Made by a program: the position numbers and the translations under genes
NCBI GenBank assembly: GCA_018240435.1
Contig: JAFEFT010000036.1
Span: 67,489-131,488 of the forward strand
Direction of reading: 5' to 3'
Length of the DNA: 64,000 nucleotides
Source: Pseudomonadota bacterium
GTDB lineage: Bacteria; Pseudomonadota; Gammaproteobacteria; Xanthomonadales; Xanthomonadaceae
Shown here: one piece after another, positions 53,424 through 62,130 of the stretch
Layout of the letters: the number at the start of each line of letters is the position of its first letter
Numbering within the stretch: position 1 is the stretch's first letter
Notes under the pieces: model-generated
Told to the model about the DNA's origin: nothing
Databases searched by the model: none
What the model saw: the letters and a program-made list of their open reading frames with translations, nothing else

Positions 53424-54107
53424 ATGCCGACCGCGCCCGATCGGCCACCGCCCGAATCGCCCCTGACCATCGTGCGCGGGCTGTTCGTCACCGGCCTGTT
53501 GACGCTGCTGCCGCTGTGGCTGACGTGGGTGGTGTTCACCTTCGTGTTCGGGCTGCTCTCGGACCTCAGCCGGCCCTGGGTCGGGCCATTGCTGGTCGAA
53601 TTCGCCCGCGCCCATCCCGATGCCGGCTGGCTGGCCCAGCCGTGGGCGCTGACCGCGATCGGCGTGATCGCCACCGTGCTGCTGATCCTCGCCGTCGGCC
53701 TGTTGACTCGCCGCGTCGCCGGGCAGCGCCTGCTGGCCTGGTTCGAAGCGGCGATCCGCCGCATCCCGCTGGCCAAGACGGTATATGGCAGTTCGCGGCA
53801 ACTGCTGGACATGATGTCCTCGCCCTCCGGCAGCGGCCAGCGGGTGGTGCTGGTGCCGTTTCCGCATCCGGGCGCGAAAACCGTCGGCTTCGTCACCCGC
53901 ACCCTGCGCGAGGATGCAACCAGTCGCCAACTCGCCGCCGTGTTCGTGCCGACCACGCCCAACCCGACCGGCGGCTACCTGCTGGTGGTACCGGTCGAGG
54001 ACCTGATCACCACCGACTGGACCGTCGACCAGGCGATGACCTTCATCATCTCCGGCGGCGCGGTGACCCCGCCGTCGATGCCGGGCGCAACAGGGACGCA
54101 GGCCTGA
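53424..54107 (+). CDS. DUF502 membrane protein
   Basis: 227 residues, starting 3 bases after the kinase stop, so likely co-transcribed. Two TM segments (FVTGLLTLLPLWLTWVVFTF and ALTAIGVIATVLLILAVGLL), then the conserved cytoplasmic part: FEAAIRRIPLAKTVYGSSRQL, PFPHPGAKTVGFVTR, VFVPTTPNPTGGYLLVVP, and DQAMTFIISGG. This is DUF502 (COG2928). Function is not established. Neighbouring kinases do not prove a functional link. Confidence 0.9.
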   Translation: MPTAPDRPPPESPLTIVRGLFVTGLLTLLPLWLTWVVFTFVFGLLSDLSRPWVGPLLVEFARAHPDAGWLAQPWALTAIGVIATVLLILAVGLLTRRVAGQRLLAWFEAAIRRIPLAKTVYGSSRQLLDMMSSPSGSGQRVVLVPFPHPGAKTVGFVTRTLREDATSRQLAAVFVPTTPNPTGGYLLVVPVEDLITTDWTVDQAMTFIISGGAVTPPSMPGATGTQA

Positions 54108-54143
54108 CAGAGCGCAAATCGGAGCCCGCATTCGGATTCCAGG

Positions 54144-54213
54144 CTTCCGGCTTCCGGCTTCCGGCTTCCGGCTTCCGGCTTCCGGCTTCCGGCTTCCGGC
54201 TTTCGGCTTCCGG
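54144..54213. repeat. Heptamer tandem array 1 (CTTCCGG)
   Basis: Ten 7-bp units, nine of them exactly CTTCCGG and unit nine CTTTCGG. It lies 36 bp after the DUF502 stop in a convergent intergenic region. Confidence 0.9.
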
Positions 54214-54216
54214 CTT

Positions 54217-54286
54217 TCTGTCCTCTGCCCTCTGTCCTCTGTCCTCTGTCCTCTGTCCTCTGTCCTCTGTCCTCTGTCCCCTGTCC
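54217..54286. repeat. Heptamer tandem array 2 (TCTGTCC)
   Basis: Ten 7-bp units immediately after array 1, eight of them exactly TCTGTCC, with variants at units two and ten. It ends 61 bp before the 3' end of the glutamate dehydrogenase gene. Perfect 7-bp microsatellites of this length are prone to slippage, so copy number should vary between isolates. Confidence 0.9.
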
Positions 54287-54347
54287 TCCGGCAACGCGCG
54301 GGCGGCCTTCGTCGCGGCGCGGATCGGTGATCCGCGAGCGCCGCTCC

Positions 54348-57300
54348 TCAGCCCCTCGATGCGAGCTGGGACAGGCGCTGGACGGCCACCGAGGCCGTCG
54401 GGTAATCGAGGGTCTTCTGCGCCGCCAGTTCGGCCAGCATCGACAGCGTGAAGCGCAGCGAGGCATCGTCGCGTTCGACCCAGGCCTTGACCTTGCCATC
54501 GGCCTGCGCACCCGGCATCGCCAGCGCCTGCTCCACCAGCACGCGCTGGTGGTGCGCCAGTTCGTCGCGCAGCACGCCGCGGGCGACGGCATGCCAGCGG
54601 CCGTCGACCTTCAGGCCGTCGATCTGCCCGCTCAGCCACGGCAGGTTGAGCACGTCGCCGAGGCGGAAATACACCCGCGCCACGTCCACCACCTTGAGCT
54701 TGCGCTCGCGCGCGATTTCGATGATGTCGCTGCACGGGCCCAGATACGGCAATGCCGCGATCTGCCCGGCCAAGTCGTCGGGCAGGCCCTTGTCCTTCCA
54801 GTCGCGGATCGATGCGACATAGGCCGGGCGCTGCGAATCGGGCAGGATGCCGGCACCGGCGCGGATGTCGCGGAAGCCGTCGTGGTAGCGCTCGACCGCG
54901 GTGGCGATGTCCGGAATCGCCCCGGGCCGCGCCAGCAACCAGCGCGTGAAAGTCCGTTGCAGATTCCAGATCACCTGCAGGGCGTCGATCTGCACCGACT
55001 CGGGCAGCTTGCCGTCGAGGGCGTCGATCTGCGCCCACAGATGGCGCGCATCGAGCGTTTCGCGGGTGATGGTGAACGCCTTGGCGACCTCGCCCGGAGA
55101 ACGGCCGGTATCTTCCTGCATGCGCAGCATGAAGGTGGCGCCGGCGCGGTTGACGATCGAGTTGGTGACGACGGTGGTGATGATCTCACGGCGCAGGCGA
55201 TGGCGATGCATGTGCGCCTTGTACTTCTCGTGCAGCGGCTCGGGGAAGTAGCGCACCAGTTCGCGCGACAGGAAGTCGTCCTCGGGCACGTCCGAATCGA
55301 GCAACTGCTGGAAGATCACGATCTTCGCGTACGACAGCAGGATCGCCAGCTCCGGCCGCGTCAGCCCCTGCCCCAGCGCCTTGCGATCGGCGATCTCGGC
55401 ATCGGACGGCAGGAACTCGATCTGGCGATCGAGCAGGCCCTGCTTTTCCAGGGTGCGGATGAAGTGCTGCTTGGAGCCCAACCGGGCCACGCTCATCCGC
55501 TCCATCAGGCTCAGCGTCTGGTTCTGCCGGTAGTTGTCCATCAGCACCAGCTGCCCGACTTCGTCGGTCATCTTCGCCAGCAGCGCGTTGCGCCTGGCTT
55601 CGGTCAGTTCACCTCGGCGCACCGCATCGTTGAGCAGGATCTTGATGTTGACTTCGTGGTCGGAGGTATCCACGCCAGCCGAGTTGTCGATGAAGTCGGT
55701 GTTGAGCAGCACCCCGACCTGCGCCGCCTCGATGCGGCCGCGCTGGGTGCAGCCGAGATTGCCGCCCTCGCCGACCATCTTGCAGCGCAGCTCGCCACCG
55801 TTGACGCGCAAGGCGTTGTTGGCGCGGTCGCCGACGTCGGCATGGCTTTCGGCCGACGATTTGACGTAGGTGCCGATGCCGCCATTCCACAGCAGGTCGA
55901 CCGGCGCCTTGAGGATCGCCGACATCAGTTCGGCCGGAGTGAGCTGCTCGACGCCCTCGGCGATGTCGAGCGCGGCGCGCACCTGCGGGGTGATGCGGAT
56001 CGCCTTGGCGCTGCGCGGATGCACGCCGCCACCTTCGCTGATCAGCGACTTGTCGTAGTCGGCCCACGACGAGCGCGGCAGCTTGAACATGCGCTCGCGC
56101 TCGACGAACGATCGCTCGGCATCCGGATTCGGGTCGAGGAAGATGTGGCGGTGGTCGAACGCCGCCAGCAGTCGCGTATGGCGTGAGAGCAGCATGCCGT
56201 TGCCGAACACGTCGCCGGACATGTCGCCGATGCCCACGCAAGTGAAATCCTGGCTCTGGCAATCGCGACCGAGCGCACGGAAGTGCCGCTTGACCGATTC
56301 CCACGCACCGCGCGCGGTGATGCCCATGCCCTTGTGGTCGTAGCCGACCGAACCGCCGGAGGCGAAGGCATCGCCGAGCCAGAAGTGGTGCGCGGCGCTG
56401 ACCGAGTTGGCGATGTCCGAGAAGCTGGCAGTGCCCTTGTCGGCGGCGACGACGAGGTAGGGATCGTCGCCGTCGTGGCGAACCACCGCATGCGGCGGCA
56501 CCGTCTTGCCGTCGATGATGTTGTCGGTGATGTCGAGCAGGCCGTTGATGAACAGCTTGTAGCAGGCGATGCCCTCGGCCAGTTGGGCGTCGCGGTCGCC
56601 GCCGACCGGCGGGCGCTTGACGAAGAAACCGCCCTTGGAACCGACCGGCACGATCACCGTGTTCTTCACCATCTGCGCCTTGACCAGGCCCAGCACCTCG
56701 GTGCGGAAATCTTCGCGCCGATCCGACCAGCGCAGACCACCACGCGCGACCGGCCCGAAGCGCAGGTGCACGCCCTCCACGCGCGGGGCGTACACGAAGA
56801 TCTCGCGGTACGGGCGCGGCTTGGGCAAGTCGGGCACCTTGGCGCAATCGAACTTGTAGCTGATGTATTCGCGCGCGGCGCCGTCGTGGAGCTGGTAGTA
56901 ACTGGTGCGCAAGGTGGCGTTGATCACGCCCAGATAACTGCGCACGATGCGATCCTCGTCGAGGCTGGCGACGTTCTCCAGCATCAGCGCCAGCGCATCG
57001 GTGCAAGCGTCGATCTGGGCGTCGCGATCGAGCGCGCGGGCGTAGGCGACTTCCTCGGTGAGGGTGGCGGCCGCCTGGCGCAGCGCCGGCGGCGTGATCG
57101 CCTCCAGTTCGGCGCGCAAACTCTCGCGCATCGCCTCGTCGTGGCTGCCACGGCCGTCCTTGCCGGCGCTGTGCGCCGGGTCGAAGCGCGATTCGAACAA
57201 CTCCACCAGCAGGCGGGCGATCAACGGATAGCGGTTGAGCGTGGCCTCGACATAGGCCTGCGAGAACGGCACCCCGGTCTGCAGCAGGTATTTGCAATAG

Positions 57301-59432
57301 CCGCGCAGCATCGCCACCTGCCGCCAGCTCAGGCGCGCGCCCAGCAGCAGGCGGTTGAAGCCGTCGCTTTCGGCCGCTCCCGACCAGATGTGCTCGAACG
57401 CCTCTTCGAACGTGCGCCCGACCGCCTCGATGTCGACCGGCATCGCGCTTTGCACTTCGAAATCCTGGATGTGCAAGGTGCGCCCGTCGCCCAGTTCGAT
57501 CTCGTAGGGATGCTCGGAGAGCACGCGCAGGCCCATGTTCTCCATCATCGGCAGCGCGTCGGACAGGTGGATGGTGTCGCCGATGCGCATCAACTTGAAA
57601 CGCAGCGCATTGGCATCGCCCGGATCGCGGTACAGACGCTGCTCCAGATCGTTCGGGCCTTGCAGGCGCTCGATCTGGCGCAGGTCGGCGATCACGCCGG
57701 CCGGCGTCACCGCGTCGACGTAAGCGACCGGCAGCAGCGGAATCCACCGCGTCGCCAGCCGCGCGCCTTCGTCTTCGCCGTGCGCGGCCAGCAGCCGTTC
57801 GCGCAACTCGTCGCGCCAGTCGCGCACGATCTTCGCCACCTCGGCATCGAGCAAGGCGGTATCGACCTGGCGCAACTCCGCCGTGCGCGGGCGCACGATC
57901 ATGTGGATCTGCGCCAGCGAGGATTCGCCGACCAGCAGATTGGTGTCGACGCGCTCGCCATCGAGCGCGTCGATCAACAGCGCTTCGATGCGTTCGCGGA
58001 CATAGGTATTGAAACGATCGCGCGGAATGTAGGCCAGCGCCGAAAAGAGGCGCCCGTAGCGATCGCGGCGCAGGAACAGACGGCTGCGGCCGCGATCGAG
58101 CAGGGCGAGGATGCCCATGCTGGTGGCCAGCAATTGGTCGGCACCGGCCTGGAACAACTCGTCACGCGGCAGGTTTTCGAGGATGTGCCGCAGCGCCTTG
58201 CCGTTGTGGCTGCTCGGCCCGAAACCGGAGCGGTTCATCACCCGCTCGTAGCGATCGCGCACCACCGGAATGTCCCACGGCCGGCGGCTGTAGGCGCTGG
58301 AGGTGTACAGGCCGATGAAGCGCTGCTCGACCACCGCCTTGCCCTTGTCGTCGTAGGCCAGCACGCTGATGTAATCCATGTAGCCATCGCGGTGGACGGT
58401 TGCGCGCGCATTGGTCTTGGTCAGGATCAGCGGATGGCCGGCGCCGCCGGGCTGGTTGGCGGCCAACGCACCGGCCGGCCGCGAACGCGCCGGGCGCATG
58501 TCGTCGCGCAGCACGCCCAGTCCGCTGCCTTCGACGGCGACGAGCATGTCTTCCTTGCCCTGCTTGACGACGCGATATTCGCGGTAGCCGAGGAAAGTGA
58601 AATGGTCCTCGGCCGCCCAGCGCAGGAAGGCGCGGATTTCGCTGCGCCGATGTTCGTCGACCGGCAACGCCCGCATCGGCAGTTCATCGGCGATCTGCAC
58701 CATGCGATTGCGCATCGCCGACCAATCCTCGACGCTGGCACGCACGTCGGCCAGCACCGCCAGCACCTTGGCCTGCATCGCCTTGAGCGCCGCCGCATCG
58801 GGCAGCCGCTCGACCTCCAGGTGGATGATCGACTCGGGCTTGCCCTCGCCCACCGCCAGCAACTTGCCGCGCGCATCGCGCGTCACCGCCGGCACCGGAT
58901 GCATCAGCATCGATACGCTCAGACCGGCGCGCGTCATCGCCAGCGACACGCTGTCGACGAGGAAAGGCATGTCGTCGTTGACGATCTCGATGGCGGTGTG
59001 CGGGCTCGACCAGCCATCCTTCTTCAGCTCCGGATTGAACACGCGCACCACCGGCGTGCGTGGCTTGCGGGCCTGCATCAATTCGAACAGGCCGGCACCG
59101 ATCGCCAACCAGTCCGCCGGCGCCCGCGCGGCAAGATCATCGCGGGCGACGCGATCGAACAGGCGCTCGCAGAACCGCAGGTAGCCGGCATCCTTGCCGG
59201 AACGCCCACGCTGCACGGCGGCCAGCAAATCGGCCGGATTGGCGCCGGCGACGGCCGTCGAAGCCGCCGCCCGCGCTGGCGCCGGCGCGGATTTCACGAT
59301 GGCTTTGGACGCCGGCCGGGTTGCGGATTTCGCGGCGGCCGACTTGGCAGCGGCCGACTGGGCGGCGGCCGGCTTGCTGGTTGCAGCGGCGCGGGTGTCA
59401 GCGGTGCCAGCCTTCTTCACGGTCTTGTTCAC
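54348..59432 (-). CDS. gdhB: NAD-specific glutamate dehydrogenase, 180-kDa class
   Basis: 1694 residues. Oxidative deamination of glutamate to 2-oxoglutarate, linking amino-acid breakdown to the TCA cycle. N-terminal ACT-like regulatory region (about 70-400: HTAIEIVNDDMPFLVDSVSLAMTR; LRWAAEDHFTFLGYREYRV), then the dehydrogenase core with ARGGLRWSDRREDFRTEVLG and KAQMVKNTVIVPVGSKGGFF (about 895-930), NAD domain, and a long C-terminal helical domain (RPELAILLSYAKI). Usual family length is about 1600. The excess is a 60-residue Ala/Lys-rich start (AAAKSAAAKSAT), resembling histone H1-like tails, that may be unstructured. Confidence 0.94.
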   Translation of the reverse strand: MNKTVKKAGTADTRAAATSKPAAAQSAAAKSAAAKSATRPASKAIVKSAPAPARAAASTAVAGANPADLLAAVQRGRSGKDAGYLRFCERLFDRVARDDLAARAPADWLAIGAGLFELMQARKPRTPVVRVFNPELKKDGWSSPHTAIEIVNDDMPFLVDSVSLAMTRAGLSVSMLMHPVPAVTRDARGKLLAVGEGKPESIIHLEVERLPDAAALKAMQAKVLAVLADVRASVEDWSAMRNRMVQIADELPMRALPVDEHRRSEIRAFLRWAAEDHFTFLGYREYRVVKQGKEDMLVAVEGSGLGVLRDDMRPARSRPAGALAANQPGGAGHPLILTKTNARATVHRDGYMDYISVLAYDDKGKAVVEQRFIGLYTSSAYSRRPWDIPVVRDRYERVMNRSGFGPSSHNGKALRHILENLPRDELFQAGADQLLATSMGILALLDRGRSRLFLRRDRYGRLFSALAYIPRDRFNTYVRERIEALLIDALDGERVDTNLLVGESSLAQIHMIVRPRTAELRQVDTALLDAEVAKIVRDWRDELRERLLAAHGEDEGARLATRWIPLLPVAYVDAVTPAGVIADLRQIERLQGPNDLEQRLYRDPGDANALRFKLMRIGDTIHLSDALPMMENMGLRVLSEHPYEIELGDGRTLHIQDFEVQSAMPVDIEAVGRTFEEAFEHIWSGAAESDGFNRLLLGARLSWRQVAMLRGYCKYLLQTGVPFSQAYVEATLNRYPLIARLLVELFESRFDPAHSAGKDGRGSHDEAMRESLRAELEAITPPALRQAAATLTEEVAYARALDRDAQIDACTDALALMLENVASLDEDRIVRSYLGVINATLRTSYYQLHDGAAREYISYKFDCAKVPDLPKPRPYREIFVYAPRVEGVHLRFGPVARGGLRWSDRREDFRTEVLGLVKAQMVKNTVIVPVGSKGGFFVKRPPVGGDRDAQLAEGIACYKLFINGLLDITDNIIDGKTVPPHAVVRHDGDDPYLVVAADKGTASFSDIANSVSAAHHFWLGDAFASGGSVGYDHKGMGITARGAWESVKRHFRALGRDCQSQDFTCVGIGDMSGDVFGNGMLLSRHTRLLAAFDHRHIFLDPNPDAERSFVERERMFKLPRSSWADYDKSLISEGGGVHPRSAKAIRITPQVRAALDIAEGVEQLTPAELMSAILKAPVDLLWNGGIGTYVKSSAESHADVGDRANNALRVNGGELRCKMVGEGGNLGCTQRGRIEAAQVGVLLNTDFIDNSAGVDTSDHEVNIKILLNDAVRRGELTEARRNALLAKMTDEVGQLVLMDNYRQNQTLSLMERMSVARLGSKQHFIRTLEKQGLLDRQIEFLPSDAEIADRKALGQGLTRPELAILLSYAKIVIFQQLLDSDVPEDDFLSRELVRYFPEPLHEKYKAHMHRHRLRREIITTVVTNSIVNRAGATFMLRMQEDTGRSPGEVAKAFTITRETLDARHLWAQIDALDGKLPESVQIDALQVIWNLQRTFTRWLLARPGAIPDIATAVERYHDGFRDIRAGAGILPDSQRPAYVASIRDWKDKGLPDDLAGQIAALPYLGPCSDIIEIARERKLKVVDVARVYFRLGDVLNLPWLSGQIDGLKVDGRWHAVARGVLRDELAHHQRVLVEQALAMPGAQADGKVKAWVERDDASLRFTLSMLAELAAQKTLDYPTASVAVQRLSQLASRG

Positions 59433-59676
59433 GCGGTGCCTTCAGGTTCGGGCCAAGCGCGCATTTTACGGCCGCGGCACCAGCGCGACCAGCACGACAC
59501 GACGATTCGACTGAACCGGCATTCATCGCCACACCGGCACACGCGTGATCGGCTCGCAGCGGCGCGGGCACTCGTGCCGCCAGCGTCAGCGATCAGCGTC
59601 TGGATCGATCATCGCGCGATCGCGCCAGTGCCGGTCATTCGTGGCCAGCCTTGGCGGCAGAAAGGCGCACCGCCGC

Positions 59677-60609
59677 TCAGCCGCTGCGCGGGTCGAACGT
59701 GAATGCCGTGGCCATCTGCCGATACAGATCCTTCTGCGCGGCGGTTTCCGCCTTCGGCACATGGATCTCGATCTCCACCAGCTGATCGCCAGCGGCGGGC
59801 TTGCCGGGCAGGCCTCGACCTTTCAGGCGCAAGCGTCGGCCGCTGTCGCTGCCCGGCGGAATCTTCAACTCCACCGCGCCGCCGAGCGTGGGCACGCTCA
59901 CGCTCGCGCCCAGCGCCGCTTCCCACGGCGCCAGCGGCAAGGTGTAGACGACGTTGCTGCCATCGACCTCGAACTGCGCGTGCGGTGCGTATTCGACCTC
60001 CAGCAGCAGATCGCCGGCGCCGCCGCGACGACGTGCGCCCTGCCCGGCCAGGCGGATCGATTGCCCCGGCTTGATGCCGGCGGGAATCTTCACATCCAGC
60101 ACGCGATCGTCGATCTGGATGCGATGACTGCCGCCGGCGAACACCGTCTCCAGCGGCACCAGCAGCTTGGCGCGCACGGCCTGCCCGGCATCGGCCTCGG
60201 CATCGGATGCAAAGCCGGCCCCGGCCGGCCGACCACGACCGCGCCCGCCGAACAGTGACTCGAAGAAATCGCTGAAGCCGCCACCGCGACCGCCACCGTC
60301 GCCGCCGAAATCGAAACGGAATTCGCGTCCGCCATGCGCGCCTTGCCAGTCGCCGAAATCCGGCGGCGCCCGGAAATCATCGCCGGGCTTGTAGCCGCGT
60401 GCACGCAACTGGTCGTAGGCGGCGCGCTTTTGCGCATCGCGCAGCACCTCGTAGGCCTCGTTGATCGCCTTGAACTTGTCCTCGGCGCCGGCTTCCCTGC
60501 TCACGTCCGGATGATACTTGCGCGCCAGCCGGCGATACGCCGCCTTGATTTCGGCGTCGCCGGCACCCGCCTCCAGGCCGAGGATCTTGTAGTAATCCTT
60601 GAACTCCAT
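59677..60609 (-). CDS. cbpA: DnaJ-type co-chaperone, CbpA-like
   Basis: 310 residues from the ATG at 60609 (GAGGGGGAA upstream). J-domain (about 4-70) with the HPD motif KYHPDVSREAG, a Gly/Phe-rich linker (GGGRGGGFSDFFESLFGG), then two C-terminal substrate-binding beta-domains (KLLVPLETVFAGGSHRIQI; PGSDSGRRLRLKGRGLPG). There is no zinc-finger region, so it is CbpA-like and not DnaJ. It acts with DnaK and in E. coli also binds curved DNA. It follows hsp20 by 171 bp on the same strand. Confidence 0.9.
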   Translation of the reverse strand: MEFKDYYKILGLEAGAGDAEIKAAYRRLARKYHPDVSREAGAEDKFKAINEAYEVLRDAQKRAAYDQLRARGYKPGDDFRAPPDFGDWQGAHGGREFRFDFGGDGGGRGGGFSDFFESLFGGRGRGRPAGAGFASDAEADAGQAVRAKLLVPLETVFAGGSHRIQIDDRVLDVKIPAGIKPGQSIRLAGQGARRRGGAGDLLLEVEYAPHAQFEVDGSNVVYTLPLAPWEAALGASVSVPTLGGAVELKIPPGSDSGRRLRLKGRGLPGKPAAGDQLVEIEIHVPKAETAAQKDLYRQMATAFTFDPRSG

Positions 60610-60671
60610 CGTTCCCCCTCGAAAATTTGCCGCCGACGCCAAGCGCCGGCCGCGCCGCGCCCGCAAACGAC

Positions 60672-60701
60672 GACGGCCCGCGAACGCAGGCGCGGGCCGT
60701 C
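60672..60701. terminator. Intercistronic hairpin between hsp20 and cbpA
   Basis: Perfect 11-bp stem GACGGCCCGCG / CGCGGGCCGTC with an 8-base loop. No T-run follows on either strand, so it is more likely an mRNA-processing or attenuating hairpin than a full terminator. Confidence 0.45.
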
Positions 60702-60780
60702 ATGGTGCCGCATTTCACGCCGCGCGTGCCGATCGACGCCGGGCGCGGCGCCGATCGCGTCGCCGCGAACGGCGTTGCCG

Positions 60781-61230
60781 TCAGCTCACCTGGATGCGCC
60801 GCGGCGTGGTTTCCGGCTTCTTCGGAATGCTCACTTCCAGCACGCCGTTCTTTCCGGTCGCGGCAATGCCGTCGGCGTTGGCACTGTCCGGCAGCGCGAA
60901 GCGGCGGTAGAAGCTGCCGTGCACGCGCTCGGCGCGCGAGTAGCGGTCGGATTCCTTGCGGCTTTCGGCAGTGCGCTCACCCTTGATGGTGAGCAAGCCC
61001 TTGTCCATGTGGATTTCGATGTCCTTGGGCTCGACGCCGGGGATGTCGGCGAAGATGACGAAGCGATCGGCTTCTTCGCGGATGTCCACAGGCGGCGCCC
61101 ACTGACTGGTGACGACGTTCGACTCGCCATCGGCCTCGCCGAAGAACTTGTCGAACACCTGCTTCATCTCGTCGCTGAAGCCCACGCCATTCCAGTTGCG
61201 CAGTGAGGGTGCAAAACGATGTGCATTCAT
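60781..61230 (-). CDS. Small heat-shock protein, Hsp20 family
   Basis: 149 residues. Alpha-crystallin domain (about 45-140): WAPPVDIREEADRFVIFADIPGVEPKDIEIHMDKG, LTIKGERTAE, then YRRFALPDSANADGIAATGKNGVLEVSIPKKP with the GVL motif. C-terminal RRIQVS provides the IxI/V-type anchor. Holds unfolding proteins for refolding by DnaK. AGGAG lies 7 bases before ATG 61230. A CTTGAAA box upstream points to heat-shock sigma control. Confidence 0.93.
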   Translation of the reverse strand: MNAHRFAPSLRNWNGVGFSDEMKQVFDKFFGEADGESNVVTSQWAPPVDIREEADRFVIFADIPGVEPKDIEIHMDKGLLTIKGERTAESRKESDRYSRAERVHGSFYRRFALPDSANADGIAATGKNGVLEVSIPKKPETTPRRIQVS

Positions 61231-61276
61231 GGCCAACTCCTGATCGGGTGATGGCGGCGGCGCCGCCTTGCACACC

Positions 61277-61305
61277 ATCTGCGGACGCGCGCACGCGCTT
61301 TCAAG
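61277..61305 (-). promoter_or_regulatory. Putative sigma-32 promoter of hsp20
   Basis: On the minus strand, CTTGAAA (61305-61299), a 14-bp spacer and CCGCAGAT (61284-61277). The -35 equals the E. coli sigma-32 consensus. The -10 matches CCCCATNT at 5 of 7 defined positions. It lies 47 bp before the hsp20 ATG. The gap to cbpA lacks such a box, so both genes may be read from here. Confidence 0.6.
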
Positions 61306-61340
61306 TCGCCGGTTCAGCCAGCGTTGCCCTGGTCGTGCCG

Positions 61341-61370
61341 AATAAACAAAACCCGCCATGGCGGCGGGTT
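61341..61370 (-). terminator. Rho-independent terminator after tRNA-Leu
   Basis: On the minus strand AACCCGCC, loop GCCAT, GGCGGGTT, followed by TTGTTTATT. An 8-bp GC-rich stem with a U-rich tail, 25 bp beyond the tRNA 3' end. It would end the tpiA-secG-tRNA transcript before hsp20. Confidence 0.75.
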
Positions 61371-61394
61371 GCAAGTGCTGCATGAAGCATTGTG

Positions 61395-61479
61395 TGGTGC
61401 CCAAGAGAGGACTCGAACCTCCACGACCGAAGTCGCTACCACCTCAAGGTAGTGCGTCTACCAATTCCGCCACCTGGGC
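61395..61479 (-). tRNA. tRNA-Leu (anticodon GAG)
   Basis: 85 nucleotides including an encoded CCA (61397-61395). Read on the minus strand it starts GCCCAGGTGGCGGAATTGGT, pairing with the 3' acceptor TTGGGC. The anticodon loop is TTGAGGT between ACTACC and GGTAGC, giving GAG, which reads CUC/CUU. A long variable arm (CGACTTCGGTCG) marks it as class II, as expected for Leu. T-loop GTTCGAGTC is normal. It lies 66 bp after secG. Confidence 0.96.
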
Positions 61480-61545
61480 AATTCATGACCCGTGCCGACG
61501 GCGCGGGCTGCGTATCTTATCCTCGTTCGTCCCGTTTGCCGAGCC

Positions 61546-62040
61546 TTACTTGCCGCTGCCGGCCGGCTGCGCTGGCGAGGCCACCGGCTGCGGCGCGGGA
61601 ATGGCCGGGGTCGCCGACGATGCGTTCGGCTGCGCCGGCGAGGCCGGCAAGGTTGGCGCGGGTATCGCCGGCGTGGCGCCGGCAGGCGACGCGGCAGGCG
61701 ACGGCGCGGGAGCGGACGGCGTTGCGCTGGCGGGCGAGGCCGGCGAAGCGACTTGCGTGGCCATGCCCATGATGCCCAGATCGCTCGACGAGGTGGCCTT
61801 GCCGCCGGCGTGATTGGCGTACCACGCAAGGCCGAGGCTGACCGAGAAGAACACCACCGCCAGCCATTTGGTGGCCTTGGACAGGAAGTTGGCCGAACCA
61901 CGGGCACCGAACACCGTCGCCGAGGCGCCGCCGCCGAAACCCGAGCCGGCCGCCGCACCGGAGCCTTGCTGGAGCAGGATCAGCACGGTCATGGCGACCG
62001 CGCTGAGGACGAAAATCACGTTGACGATGATCAGAAGCAT
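61546..62040 (-). CDS. secG: Protein translocase subunit SecG
   Basis: 164 residues. Two TM segments (LIIVNVIFVLSAVAMTVLIL and ATKWLAVVFFSVSLGLAWYA) flank the conserved LLQQGSGAAAGSGFGGGASA...FGARGSANFLSK loop. SecG assists SecYE protein export. The C-terminal 75 residues are a Pro/Ala-rich tail (PAPSPAASPAG), longer than E. coli SecG (110 residues) but common in high-GC relatives. It follows tpiA by 90 bp, the usual gammaproteobacterial order. Confidence 0.95.
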   Translation of the reverse strand: MLLIIVNVIFVLSAVAMTVLILLQQGSGAAAGSGFGGGASATVFGARGSANFLSKATKWLAVVFFSVSLGLAWYANHAGGKATSSSDLGIMGMATQVASPASPASATPSAPAPSPAASPAGATPAIPAPTLPASPAQPNASSATPAIPAPQPVASPAQPAGSGK

Positions 62041-62130
62041 GCCGTCGATTCTGGATTGGAAACCACAGGGGCGCCGCCCGCACCGGCACCCGCGATCGGC
62101 GCCGGAACGCTTGCGCGCTCGAAAAAACCG

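Noticed and set aside
54144-54286. Heptamer arrays as phase-variable codons of gdhB or the DUF502 gene
   Set aside because: Both genes stop before the arrays. Slippage here cannot change either protein.
56283-59702. A 1139-codon plus-strand frame opposite gdhB
   Set aside because: Shadow of the glutamate dehydrogenase gene; no recognisable fold and no ribosome site. The gdhB frame carries all conserved motifs.
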